Assembly: GCA_963717635.1 (NCBI GenBank)
Contig: OY970347.1
Location: forward strand, 1,798,001-1,862,000
Direction: 5' to 3'
Source of the DNA: JALZKA01 sp963717635
GTDB lineage: Bacteria > Actinomycetota > Thermoleophilia > Solirubrobacterales > 70-9
Length of the DNA: 64,000 bases
Part shown: one piece after another, positions 8,151 through 15,930 of the stretch
Position numbering within the stretch: position 1 is the first letter of the stretch
How the letters are laid out: every line of letters starts with the position of its first letter
Notes under the pieces: generated by a model
Databases searched by the model: none
The model's input: only the letters and a program-made list of their open reading frames with translations
What the model was told of the DNA's origin: nothing
Translations under genes and position numbers: made by a program

Positions 8151-8193
8151 AGCACCGCTACGGGGATTCGAACCCCGGCTTCCGGGCTGAGAA
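8151..8193 (-). repeat. att-like copy of the tRNA-Glu 3' half
   Basis: The first 28 bases are identical to 9246-9273, and the match extends to 43 bases (9246-9288) with two mismatches. It covers the T-arm, variable loop and part of the anticodon arm of tRNA-Glu but lacks the 5' half, so it is not a tRNA gene. This is the expected distal junction of an element that integrated into the 3' end of the tRNA. Confidence 0.75.
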
Positions 8194-8230
8194 AGGGGTC
8201 GGCGCCCTTCGCTGGGGTCGTGTGCGTGCC

Positions 8231-8259
8231 TTGACACCGTCCCATGACGGTGGGAGACT
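8231..8259 (+). promoter_or_regulatory. Promoter with operator-like dyad for the island gene
   Basis: A perfect TTGACA (8231-8236) is followed 17 bp later by GAGACT (8254-8259). Between them lies an exact inverted repeat, ACCGTC-CCAT-GACGGT (8236-8251), positioned where a bound repressor would block RNA polymerase. This is the only consensus -35 I noticed in the window. Confidence 0.5.
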
Positions 8260-8325
8260 CGCTTGCGAGAGGGTCGGGGGCCTTGCAAGGCCTCTAGGAC
8301 CGAACGGGGCCTGGGAGGTGTGACG

Positions 8326-9090
8326 TTGTTGGCACGTATGGGTTTGCACCTCAGGCACAACGTTGTTGGCTACCTGGCGCTGCTTGTCGCGCTGAGCGGA
8401 AGCGCCTACGCAGCCGGCCTTGCTAACAACTCGGTCAAGTCGCGGCACATAAAGAACGGCCAGGTCAAGTCGGCCGACGTCAAGAACAACGGACTTACGG
8501 GTACCGATATCCGGGAAGCGTCGCTCGGTGAGGTGCCGCTTGCTGGCGCAGCGACAACAGCTGCAAGTGCCGACGACGCTGCGTTGCTCGATGGCCTGAA
8601 CTCGACAGATTTCCTCGGGGCAACCGCTAAGGCCACGGACGCCGACAAGCTCGACGGACAGGATTCGAGCGCCTTCGCGCTCCGGGGGACGGAGAGCTGG
8701 CAGGCTCTGGACCTGGAGGTGCCCGCGACCGGCTGTGGTTGGGTCGATGCTGGAGTCGCAACTGGTTATGCCCCGGTGTCCTACACCCGTGATCGAGCCG
8801 GGTTCGTACACCTGCGGGGCCTCGTCAGGTCCGTAGATGGCACGATCGCAGACTGTGGAGTTCAAGCGGCCGACCAGGACATCGCGCTTCCGTTTCCCGC
8901 GGGGTATCGGGCGGCCTTCAGGCACATCTTTGCGTCGATGTCGAATCACGCGCCCGCGCGTGTCGACATCATTGCGGGTCCTAACGCCCTTCGTGTCGTG
9001 GGCTCGGACTGGACCAACTTGGCGGTGTGGCTCACCCTCGACGGAATTAGCTGGCGCTGCGCGCCCTCGGGCCAGAACGGCTGTCCGTAG
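8326..9090 (+). CDS. Secreted LRHNVVGYLAL-type protein, sole gene of the mini-island
   Basis: About 254 residues. The N-terminus (LRHNVVGYLALLVALSGSAYA) is a signal or anchor segment, followed by short repeats of the form KSRHIKNGQVKSADVKNNGL and then DAALLDGLNS / ADKLDGQDSSAFA units typical of a large family of secreted proteins in Thermoleophilia-like actinobacteria. The C-terminal 110 residues contain four Cys and look globular. GGGAGG at 8313-8318 suits a TTG start at 8326 (or 8329); ATG 8338 is an alternative. The base composition looks lower in GC than its neighbours. The gene lies alone between the two tRNA-derived repeats. Function unknown; surface or appendage protein is a guess. Confidence 0.6.
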   Translation: MLARMGLHLRHNVVGYLALLVALSGSAYAAGLANNSVKSRHIKNGQVKSADVKNNGLTGTDIREASLGEVPLAGAATTAASADDAALLDGLNSTDFLGATAKATDADKLDGQDSSAFALRGTESWQALDLEVPATGCGWVDAGVATGYAPVSYTRDRAGFVHLRGLVRSVDGTIADCGVQAADQDIALPFPAGYRAAFRHIFASMSNHAPARVDIIAGPNALRVVGSDWTNLAVWLTLDGISWRCAPSGQNGCP

Positions 9091-9218
9091 GCGCCTTGTC
9101 TCGCCCAAGGGCGGGGCGGGCAACTGGGCGATTTTGCCCAGTTAGACCCGCACCGAGCGCTCCGGAGCGCTGCAGCGGACCTGCAACCGATTGATCTGAG
9201 CGTTCACTCGAAAGCAGA

Positions 9219-9241
9219 AAACCCCCGATTAGCGGGGGTTT
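9219..9241. terminator. Bidirectional intrinsic terminator
   Basis: A 9-bp perfect stem (AAACCCCCG / CGGGGGTTT) with loop ATTAG. On the plus strand it follows the island gene; on the minus strand it ends in TTTT right after tRNA-Glu. It can serve both. Confidence 0.8.
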
Positions 9242-9245
9242 CCTT

Positions 9246-9288
9246 AGCACCGCTACGGGGATTCGAACCCCGGTTTCCGGACTGAGAA
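9246..9288 (-). repeat. att-like repeat within tRNA-Glu
   Basis: The tRNA-side partner of the 8151-8193 repeat: 28 identical bases, then 13 of 15. It keeps the tRNA gene intact, as at the reconstituted junction of a tRNA-integrating element. Confidence 0.75.
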
Positions 9289-9320
9289 TCCGGCGTCCTA
9301 GTCCCCTAGACGATAGCGGC
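9248..9320 (-). tRNA. tRNA-Glu (CTC)
   Basis: 73 nt with all arms: acceptor GCCGCTA/TAGCGGT, D-arm, anticodon stem CCGGA/TCCGG with loop TTCTCAG (anticodon CTC), and T-arm GGGGTTCGAATCCCC. CCA is not encoded; the discriminator is G. A TAACAT word at 9332-9337 is a plausible -10. The 3' half is the apparent integration site of the adjacent mini-island. Confidence 0.95.
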
Positions 9321-9331
9321 AGGGTGGCTCG

Positions 9332-9337
9332 ATGTTA
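9332..9337 (-). promoter_or_regulatory. Probable -10 of tRNA-Glu
   Basis: TAACAT on the minus strand, 11 nt before the mature 5' end. No clear -35 was identified. Confidence 0.35.
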
Positions 9338-9366
9338 GCAACGGAAAAGCGGCTGTTTTGGGGCCG

Positions 9367-10266
9367 TCAGGAGCCTGTGCGACGGGTGTGCGAGAGCGTG
9401 TAGACGGCGGGCCGGTAGCGGAGCACCGGGTCCTCCGACGCCTCGATCCCGTCGACCAGTCGCATCGGGTCGTAGACGATTCCGTCGTCGGCTTCGTCGT
9501 CGATCGCCGTCACCTCGAGGGTGCCGACGGTGACCCGCTCACGATCCTCGGGCCAGTCGTTCGAGGGGTCGTGGGGGTCGTCATCCGGGGCCGCGATCTG
9601 GACCTCGAGGCGGATGCGGACGGGCTCCCGCGCCAGTCGCTCGCGGAGCTCGTCGAACAGGTAGTTCCGCCCGCGCCGCTTGACCTCCTCCTTCGAGAAG
9701 TCAGGCTCGTCGACGGTCGAGAGCCAGAAATAGCGGACGTAGCGCTCACCGCCTTCGGCGTCGACCCACTTGAATGCGTGCAACGGGAAGTAGTCGCGGG
9801 CGGCGAAGCTGGCGCGGCGGCCCATGATGGCTTCGACGGTGCGAGTCCGCTTGGCGGCCGCCGGGTAGCGCAGGATGAACCCGGGCAGCTTGAGGAGGGC
9901 CTTGAAGTCGCGCTTCGAGACCGCCATCGCATGGAAAAACCCCTCCTGGTCGGAGAACGGGAAGTTCGGGAAGGTCTGGGCGAGGATGTCGGTGGACGAG
10001 CCGTCCGGGAGTTGGAAGCTGACCGCCAGGCCGCGGACGTCGGGCGCGTAGTCGGGCACGGTCGGGTCGCCGCCCCCGTTCGAGAAGCGGACCTTCGCCG
10101 GCACCGGCGCGGCCATGTGGCCGGCGCGGGTGAGCTTCGCGGCCTCGGGCGTCGGCGTGAACGTCGCCGTGCAGTGCACGCCCTTGGAGTGCAGTGCACG
10201 GTGCCCGTCGTGGGCGCCGAACCGGTCGTGGATCTTCTCCATCGCCTGCTCGGGGGTGGTTCCCAT
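9367..10266 (-). CDS. Catalase-family peroxidase (mini-catalase)
   Basis: 299 residues, the size of small SrpA-like catalase-family proteins, far shorter than typical catalases (about 480 or more). The distal His (HSKGVHCTATF, about residue 31), the Asn-containing segment (VRFSNGGGDPTVPDYAPDVR, then GLAVSF) and the proximal haem-ligand Tyr near the C-terminus (RPAVYTLSHTRR) are all present. It probably reduces organic or hydrogen peroxide with haem in the cytoplasm; no signal peptide is seen. It is monocistronic between two tRNA genes, with a TAGGGT -10 word 6 nt before its ATG. Confidence 0.88.
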   Translation of the reverse strand: MGTTPEQAMEKIHDRFGAHDGHRALHSKGVHCTATFTPTPEAAKLTRAGHMAAPVPAKVRFSNGGGDPTVPDYAPDVRGLAVSFQLPDGSSTDILAQTFPNFPFSDQEGFFHAMAVSKRDFKALLKLPGFILRYPAAAKRTRTVEAIMGRRASFAARDYFPLHAFKWVDAEGGERYVRYFWLSTVDEPDFSKEEVKRRGRNYLFDELRERLAREPVRIRLEVQIAAPDDDPHDPSNDWPEDRERVTVGTLEVTAIDDEADDGIVYDPMRLVDGIEASEDPVLRYRPAVYTLSHTRRTGS

Positions 10267-10272
10267 GGAACG

Positions 10273-10278
10273 ACCCTA
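10273..10278 (-). promoter_or_regulatory. -10 element of the mini-catalase gene
   Basis: TAGGGT exactly 6 nt before the ATG at 10266; leaderless transcript inferred. The element lies between the gene and tRNA-Leu. Confidence 0.5.
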
Positions 10279-10287
10279 ACGGTGGAA

Positions 10288-10371
10288 TGCGGCTGAGAGG
10301 ACTCGAACCTCCACGGGCGTTAGCCCACCGCCACCTGAAGACGGCGCGTCTACCAATTCCGCCACAGCCGC
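10288..10371 (-). tRNA. tRNA-Leu (CAG)
   Basis: 84 nt with acceptor GCGGCTG/CAGCCGC, a long class II variable arm (GGTGGGCTAACGCCC region) and anticodon stem CCGTC/GGCGG enclosing loop TTCAGGT (anticodon CAG). CCA is not encoded; the discriminator is A. A TATTTT word upstream (10381-10386) is the likely -10. Confidence 0.95.
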
Positions 10372-10380
10372 GGGACGGTG

Positions 10381-10386
10381 AAAATA
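10381..10386 (-). promoter_or_regulatory. -10 element of tRNA-Leu
   Basis: TATTTT on the minus strand ends 9 nt before the mature tRNA 5' end, so transcription would start 2-3 nt ahead of it. Confidence 0.45.
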
Positions 10387-10408
10387 CCGGGTCATATAGG
10401 CCAGCCCG

Positions 10409-10459
10409 CGAAGCGCTGCACAAATGTTGCGCCAGAGGTCACGATCGTGCAGCGCTTCG
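10409..10459. terminator. Long hairpin after the lemA/DUF2207 operon
   Basis: A perfect 13-bp inverted repeat (CGAAGCGCTGCAC at 10409-10421, its complement at 10447-10459) with a 25-nt loop begins 11 nt after the DUF2207 stop. There is no U-tract, so it is a candidate factor-independent terminator or mRNA 3' stabiliser rather than a classical terminator. Confidence 0.5.
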
Positions 10460-10469
10460 AGCCGGCGAC

Positions 10470-12332
10470 CTACCAGGCTCCGCCGCCGCCGCCGCCCGAG
10501 AACCCGCCGCCGCCGCCCGAAAAGCCGCCGCCGCCGCCGCTCGATGACGGCTGCGGCGCCACCTGGCTCGAGAAGCTCGATGCGAACCCCTCGAAGCTCG
10601 GGGTGACACCGGAGTTCATGCCGCTCAGGTGCGGCACGACCCAGAGGTTCCCGGCCGTCGCCTCGGCGAGCACGGGCTCGGGGATCCGGCCCGACGCGAT
10701 CACCTTCTCGGCCGTGCCGAAGGCGACCGCGTAGACCAGGATCCGCCGCCAGACCTTTAGCGTCGCCGGTGGATCGTCCGAGAGCCGCGGGAAGTCCCGG
10801 GTCCAGCGCGCGAACGCGTTCCACTGCGCGTGCCGAGCCCGGCTCGCAGGGTCAAGCCTCTTCAGGTGGCTCGCCGGCAGCAGGAAAATGAACAGGAGGC
10901 CGGCGACCGTCGCGAACAGCGGGATCGCAACCAGGTGCATGCGGTCCCAGTAGGCGAGGCCCAGGATGATGTAGCCGCCGAGGGCGATGAACGCCAGCAG
11001 CGATCGCGACGCCGTGAAGTCCCGCTCCCACTTCAGCTCGCCGTCCTCGGCGCGATCCAGGGACTCGCAGAGGTTCTCCCACTTGGTGCGCCAGCTCGAC
11101 GAGTGCTTCGGCACCCGGTCCTTGAGCGCGCCCAGGTCGCCGGGGCCGTCCTCGAGCAGGCCGTCGAAGAACTTGATCGCCGCCTGCTCGTACTTCGTAA
11201 GCCCGTCGGTCGCGGACCGGTCGGAGGGGATGCTGATCCGCAGGTCGAGCGCCTCGCCCTCGCTGGCCTTGCCCTCGTAGTAGCCGCGATCGACGAGGTC
11301 GAGCAGCGTCGCCAGCACCAGCCGGTCGTCGAACGCGCCCTCCTCCGCCAGCGCATAGGCGAGGGCGGGCGAGATGTCCTCGGGCGGCTCCGACAGATGC
11401 CCGGCCACGGGGCTCGAGCGCTCGCGGCCGCGGATGTAGAACGTCATCGCGATCCCGACCATCAGCGCGGTCCACAGGACCTCGAGCAGCACGATGTTGG
11501 CCCCGACCAAGCCCGCGATCTTGGCGCCGAACCCGTCCTCGTCGTCCACGTCCGCCTCGTCATCTCGCACCAGCTCGAGCCCGGCGCCGGACTCGGCGCT
11601 CGATCCGGCCACCGATGTGAACGCATCGCGCGGGAACACGGCCCGCAGCACGGCCTGTTCCCCCGCGGGCAGCCGCTCGACCTCGACCGAGGCGGAGCCG
11701 GCCCCGAGCTCGGGGTCCGAGGCCAGCTTGCGCGGCCGCAGCCACGCGTCGATCGGCTCCCCGTCACCGTCCGCGAGCACGATCTGCGCGTTTAGGTCGT
11801 CGAGCCAGAACTCCCACTGATCGCCCCAGACCGCCCAAGGCACGTCGACCACGTCGTCGTAAGCCGTGGCCGCGCCCTCCACGTCGTAGCCGACCTCGAA
11901 GGTCCGCTCTTCGTCCGAGGCGCTGTAGTGCCAGACCACCCGGAAGCCCGCGGTCGGGCCTCCGTCGTCGCCGGAAAACTGAAGGCGCTCGGCCCCGTAC
12001 GTGCCGGGGCGGCCGAACGAGCCGAGCACCGTGTTGCCGCCGGGCTCGTAATCCTCCCCTGCCTCGGAGACGGTGACGTTGCCGGCGCGGACCCCGCCCG
12101 CCAGCGGGACGTCGCGGTAGGCGCCCGAGAAGTCGCCGCTGAAGTCGAAGGTGAGCGACTCGGTCACGTGCAAGCCCGCGTCGGGGCGCACCTCGACCTG
12201 CACATCCGCACGGTCGATCCGGAAGTGCTTCGGCTGCTCGGACAGCGTGACCTGCGAGAGGCCGTAGAGGATGCCGCCGAGCGCCGCCAGGATCACGAGC
12301 CTGACCAGGACGCGCCTCACGACCGAGCTCAC
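10470..12332 (-). CDS. DUF2207-family membrane protein with Gly-rich tail
   Basis: 620 residues. An N-terminal membrane segment (about 9-25) is followed by the outer DUF2207 domain (about 35-250, with DVQVEVRPDAGLHVTESLTF), a helix at about 280-305, a cytoplasmic region, and a paired helix hairpin (about 435-480). The C-terminus is (SGGGGGF) repeats ending GGGGGGAW, a tail commonly seen in this family. It overlaps the lemA start-to-stop by 4 bases, the classic LemA-DUF2207 pairing. Molecular function is not established; an envelope role is inferred. Confidence 0.85.
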   Translation of the reverse strand: MSSVVRRVLVRLVILAALGGILYGLSQVTLSEQPKHFRIDRADVQVEVRPDAGLHVTESLTFDFSGDFSGAYRDVPLAGGVRAGNVTVSEAGEDYEPGGNTVLGSFGRPGTYGAERLQFSGDDGGPTAGFRVVWHYSASDEERTFEVGYDVEGAATAYDDVVDVPWAVWGDQWEFWLDDLNAQIVLADGDGEPIDAWLRPRKLASDPELGAGSASVEVERLPAGEQAVLRAVFPRDAFTSVAGSSAESGAGLELVRDDEADVDDEDGFGAKIAGLVGANIVLLEVLWTALMVGIAMTFYIRGRERSSPVAGHLSEPPEDISPALAYALAEEGAFDDRLVLATLLDLVDRGYYEGKASEGEALDLRISIPSDRSATDGLTKYEQAAIKFFDGLLEDGPGDLGALKDRVPKHSSSWRTKWENLCESLDRAEDGELKWERDFTASRSLLAFIALGGYIILGLAYWDRMHLVAIPLFATVAGLLFIFLLPASHLKRLDPASRARHAQWNAFARWTRDFPRLSDDPPATLKVWRRILVYAVAFGTAEKVIASGRIPEPVLAEATAGNLWVVPHLSGMNSGVTPSFEGFASSFSSQVAPQPSSSGGGGGFSGGGGGFSGGGGGGAW

Positions 12333-12910
12333 GTTCGCTCCCCCTCGGCCGCCACGTCGACTCGCGGCGCCGCCTCGGCCTCGACCGGGGCGTCGAAAAA
12401 CTCGCGGCGCTCAAAGCCGAAGGCTCGAGCGACGATCACCGGTGGGAAGACCTGGATCTTGGTGTTGTAGGTCTCGACCGTGTCGTTGTAGACGCGCCGC
12501 GTGATCGAGATCTTCTCCTCGACCTCCGCCAAATCGCGCTGGAGACGCGCGAAGTTCTCGGTCGCCAAGAGCGCCGGGTAGTCCTCGGCCAGGAGCAGAG
12601 CGCTGCCGATCCCGCCGCCCAGGGTCGCCTCTGCCTGACCACGGCGCGACGGTTGGGCATCGTTCGCGGTGATCGCCTCGGCCCGCGCCCTCGCGACCAC
12701 CTCGAAGGTCCTTCGCTCATGCCCGGCGTAGCCGGCGACCGCCTCGGCCAACCGTGGGACGAGATCGTGCCGGAGGCGCAGCGCGACATCGATCTGCGAC
12801 CACGAGCTCGCGCACCGGAAGCGCATCCCGACCAGCCGGTTGTACGTGACCACCGCCCAGAGGACGATCAGCGCGAGCGCTGCTGCGGCGACCACCAACC
12901 CGACGGACAT
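12329..12910 (-). CDS. lemA: LemA family protein
   Basis: 193 residues. One N-terminal membrane helix (about residues 4-24) leads into the long antiparallel helical LemA domain; the conserved YNRLVGMRF segment and the C-terminal VYNDTVETYNTKIQVFPPVI motif are both present. The ATG at 12910 is preferred over a longer frame to 13009 because TACCTT lies exactly 6 nt before it. It heads a two-gene operon with the overlapping DUF2207 gene. The exact role of LemA is unknown. Confidence 0.88.
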   Translation of the reverse strand: MSVGLVVAAAALALIVLWAVVTYNRLVGMRFRCASSWSQIDVALRLRHDLVPRLAEAVAGYAGHERRTFEVVARARAEAITANDAQPSRRGQAEATLGGGIGSALLLAEDYPALLATENFARLQRDLAEVEEKISITRRVYNDTVETYNTKIQVFPPVIVARAFGFERREFFDAPVEAEAAPRVDVAAEGERT

Positions 12911-12916
12911 CGCAGG

Positions 12917-12922
12917 AAGGTA
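12917..12922 (-). promoter_or_regulatory. -10 element of lemA
   Basis: TACCTT on the minus strand, 6 nt before ATG 12910. It is divergent from the patatin gene promoter (TAGCCT, 12960-12965), so both genes are driven from one 64-bp region. Confidence 0.5.
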
Positions 12923-12959
12923 GAGCAGTTGCCAAAGGCATGACGACCGCACCAATGAG

Positions 12960-12965
12960 TAGCCT
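12960..12965 (+). promoter_or_regulatory. -10 element of the patatin gene
   Basis: TAGCCT, 9 nt before ATG 12975; a leader of only about 2 nt is inferred. Confidence 0.4.
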
Positions 12966-12974
12966 TCGCAGACG

Positions 12975-14105
12975 ATGCGGGTAGGACTGGTCCTCGGCGC
13001 CGGGGGCATTCAAGGCGGCGCCTGGCTAACCGGTGGTCTCCACGCGCTCGCCACCGAGACGGGCTGGGACCCGATGGAGGCAAAGCGGATCGTCGGCACC
13101 TCCGCCGGCTCGATGATCGGCTCGATCGTCGCCGCCGGCACGCCGGTCTGGTTCATGGTCGCCCACTCCGCCGGCGAGTCGATCGAGGGCATCACCGATG
13201 CCAAGGGCCGGCCCGCATCCGAGGCTGACCGCTCGGCCGGCGCGACCTTTCGCATCGCCAAGGCCTGGCCGCCGATCGGCCCCGGGTCCTGGCCGCTGGC
13301 ACTCCGCACCCTTGCCAGCCCGCGGCGCTACCCCGCTTCGTCGATCGCCGCCGGCTGGCTGCCGCGCGGGTTCATCTCCACCGAGCCGCTGAAGGACATC
13401 GTCCGCCGCACGTCTGGCGACGGCTGGAGCCCGCACGAGGGCATGCGCGTGGTCGCCTGCGACTACGCGACCGGACGCCGCATGGTCTTCGGCCGCCCCT
13501 CCTCGCCGAGGGCGACGCTTGCCGACGCGGTCGCGGCCTCCTGCGCGATCCCCGGCTTCTACCACCCGGTTGAGATCTCCGGCCGGCGCTACGTGGACGG
13601 CGGCATGTACTCGACCTCGAACCTGGACACCCTTCGCGAGGCGCGCATGGACCTCGTGATCTGCCTCAACCCGACCTCGTCCCTGCACCCCACCCGGGCC
13701 TGGAACCCGCTCGAGTGGGGTGCGCGAGCGATCCGCGGCGCAACGGGGCGCCGCCTGGGATCCGAGGCCCGCAAGATGCGTGCCAACGGCAGCGACGTCG
13801 TCCTCGTCCAGCCGGTCGCCGAGGACCTCGCGGCAATGGGCAGCAACTTGATGAGCCGCAGCAACCAGCACCGCACGATCGAGGTCGCGATCGAGACCGT
13901 GAAGCGCCAGCTCAACCAGCCCGAGAACGCCGCCCTCCTCGCCAAGCTCCCCAAGGCGAAGCGCCAGGAGAAGATCCGCCGCCCCGACGGACCGCCGTCG
14001 GAATGGCCCTCGCTGCGGATCGAGGACCTGCGCCCCGGCGCCGAAATCTATGACGCGGCGGGCTCAGCCAACGGCAACGGCGCCGCGCTGCCCGACCCGG
14101 CGTAG
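12975..14105 (+). CDS. Patatin-like phospholipase
   Basis: 376 residues. The oxyanion loop (LVLGAGGIQGGAW, residues 5-17), the nucleophile elbow GTSAGS (Ser about 43) and the catalytic Asp motif DGGMYS (about 213) form the Ser/Asp dyad of bacterial patatins. The C-terminal 100 residues are polar and disordered-looking. No signal peptide is visible, so a cytoplasmic or membrane-associated lipase acting on phospholipids or other acyl esters is likely. It is divergent from lemA and convergent with the heparinase-like gene. Confidence 0.88.
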   Translation: MRVGLVLGAGGIQGGAWLTGGLHALATETGWDPMEAKRIVGTSAGSMIGSIVAAGTPVWFMVAHSAGESIEGITDAKGRPASEADRSAGATFRIAKAWPPIGPGSWPLALRTLASPRRYPASSIAAGWLPRGFISTEPLKDIVRRTSGDGWSPHEGMRVVACDYATGRRMVFGRPSSPRATLADAVAASCAIPGFYHPVEISGRRYVDGGMYSTSNLDTLREARMDLVICLNPTSSLHPTRAWNPLEWGARAIRGATGRRLGSEARKMRANGSDVVLVQPVAEDLAAMGSNLMSRSNQHRTIEVAIETVKRQLNQPENAALLAKLPKAKRQEKIRRPDGPPSEWPSLRIEDLRPGAEIYDAAGSANGNGAALPDPA

Positions 14106-14113
14106 CCCGGCCT

Positions 14114-15898
14114 TCACCCGCGGCGGACGAACAGCCGGCTGCCGCGGCGGCTTACGCGCAGGACCGATCGCCGCCCGATGCCGCGCACCGCCACCGCCAG
14201 CGAGCGCCGGGTGACCCTCAGGACCCGGGCGCGCACGGCGCCGTCGAGCCCGATCGCCGCGACCAGGTTGACGTTGGCCCCCCGAGTCCGGTAGTTGGCC
14301 GTGGTGCGCGCGATCCGCGTGCCGCCGCGCGGGAAGCTCCAGCCCTCGGGCGGGGTCCTCCGGCCCTCGACCAGCGAGCGCCGCGTGCGCTTGTCAGCGG
14401 CGATCAGCGCGCCCTGGAAGCTCTCGGCCCGAAGCCCCAACCGCTTGCCGCGCCGGCTCGACCGTAGCTCCGGCGCGAGCTGGAACCCGCGGTCATATGT
14501 CTGTCCCCGGCGCGATCGCACGATGTCGACCACCAGCAGCGCGCGGCCCGGCCTGTACAGGAACACGCGCCGGTGCTTGACGCCGACGCGGCGCAGCATC
14601 GGGTTTCGGCCCTCGATCGCGTACCAGCCCGCGCCCTTTCCGCCGGCGCGAAGCCCGCTGCCATAGACCGCATCCTTTTTCCAGATCTGGAACCGCTGAT
14701 CGGAGACCGACAGCACGCTGTGCGCCCTGTGGGAGATCGCAAACGACCGCCATTTGTCGTGGTTGTACGTGTAGTTGCCGGAGTCGCTGATCACGTCCCG
14801 GCCACGGTCGTAGAGATGGAAGCCGAGGTCGTCCTCGTGCTTGTGCGTGTGGTTGTGAAAGCCGGCGGTGACGATCAGGTATCCGTTCCCGTGCTTGACC
14901 ATGGCGAGGCCCGCGTGTTTCATCAACCGCAGCCCGGCGTCGTCGGCTCCCTCCTCGATCGCCCAGGGCTCGGGGCGGCCCGAGCCCGAATCGCCGACCG
15001 GCGCCATTCTGCCGTCCGGCATCACGAACCAGCCCGCGGCCTCACGCATCCGCGCCAGGTCGGCCGCGAGCGGCGCGGTGCCGAACATGCCGGCGAAGCG
15101 CTCCACCAGGCGGATCAGCACGAACTGGTATGCGCTCGAGTGCTCCAGCCAGACTCCCTGGTCGGGGTCGAGCCGGCTCTCCAGGGTCTCGCTGAACCGC
15201 TCGCGGGCCCGCGCCACCCAGCCGCCGCCCTCGGGCAGGAAGCCGAGGTACTCGCCGGCGAGTGCCAGCCCCAGGTCGTCGAACATCCCGTGGTTTGTCG
15301 GGTGGTAGCGATCCGGGTCGGTGAGCGCCACACCATGGGTTCGGAGCGAGTCGATCAGCGTCGACGCCTGCGGGTCGGACAGCAATCCGCGGCAGGCGGC
15401 AGCGCGCGTGACGAAGGCGAGGTATCCCGCGCGGTCCCCGACCGTCTTTCCGCCCCATGCCTGTCCGGGGTCGCCCGCCGGTAGTGGATTCGCGGCGATC
15501 CAGTCGAGCGCCAGGTCGCGTGCCTGCGCGAGCGCGTCGAGGTCGCCGTCGTGGACGTAGGCATACAGCAGCTGGTCGAGCCAGCGGAAGCCGTGAAGGA
15601 AATGCACCCAGTTGCGGTTCTCGTAGGGATCCATGTCCCAGTCGACCGGAACGATCAGCACCGCGGGACCGGCGTAGGTCATCGCGAACGTCCCGTCCTT
15701 CGCCGCCTGGATTTCGCCAGGAGAGTGATCGCGGGACTGGGCCACTCGGTAGGCGGGGCACGGTTGAAGCCGGAGCTGGAGGACTTCCAGCGCGGTTGCT
15801 CCGTGCGCCGGCGGGCCGACCACGAGCGAGCAGACTGCGGCGAAGCCCAGCGCGGCCACCACGGCGCCGCCGCGGCGAATGCCCCGGTCAGATCTCAC
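14114..15898 (-). CDS. Secreted heparinase II/III-like polysaccharide lyase
   Basis: 594 residues with signal peptide (AVVAALGFAAVCSLVVG, cleavage near PPAHGA, about residue 33). An alpha/alpha-toroid region (about 70-330, containing HPTNHGMFDDLGLALAGEYL) is followed by the beta-rich heparinase II/III C-terminal domain (FHNHTHKHEDDLGFHLYDRG, then DVISDSGNYTYN) where the conserved His/Asp residues cluster. It should cleave uronic-acid-containing polysaccharides outside the cell; the substrate is unknown. A TAGATT word is 6 nt before its GTG. Confidence 0.8.
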   Translation of the reverse strand: MRSDRGIRRGGAVVAALGFAAVCSLVVGPPAHGATALEVLQLRLQPCPAYRVAQSRDHSPGEIQAAKDGTFAMTYAGPAVLIVPVDWDMDPYENRNWVHFLHGFRWLDQLLYAYVHDGDLDALAQARDLALDWIAANPLPAGDPGQAWGGKTVGDRAGYLAFVTRAAACRGLLSDPQASTLIDSLRTHGVALTDPDRYHPTNHGMFDDLGLALAGEYLGFLPEGGGWVARARERFSETLESRLDPDQGVWLEHSSAYQFVLIRLVERFAGMFGTAPLAADLARMREAAGWFVMPDGRMAPVGDSGSGRPEPWAIEEGADDAGLRLMKHAGLAMVKHGNGYLIVTAGFHNHTHKHEDDLGFHLYDRGRDVISDSGNYTYNHDKWRSFAISHRAHSVLSVSDQRFQIWKKDAVYGSGLRAGGKGAGWYAIEGRNPMLRRVGVKHRRVFLYRPGRALLVVDIVRSRRGQTYDRGFQLAPELRSSRRGKRLGLRAESFQGALIAADKRTRRSLVEGRRTPPEGWSFPRGGTRIARTTANYRTRGANVNLVAAIGLDGAVRARVLRVTRRSLAVAVRGIGRRSVLRVSRRGSRLFVRRG

Positions 15899-15904
15899 CG
15901 GGTA

Positions 15905-15910
15905 AATCTA
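15905..15910 (-). promoter_or_regulatory. -10 element of the heparinase-like gene
   Basis: TAGATT on the minus strand, followed by TACCCG and the GTG start; leaderless mRNA inferred. Confidence 0.5.
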
Positions 15911-15930
15911 CCCCGATTTCGTGGATGCGC

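Noticed and set aside
8151..8193. A second tRNA-Glu gene
   Set aside because: Only the 3' half is present; no acceptor 5' strand, D-arm or complete anticodon stem.
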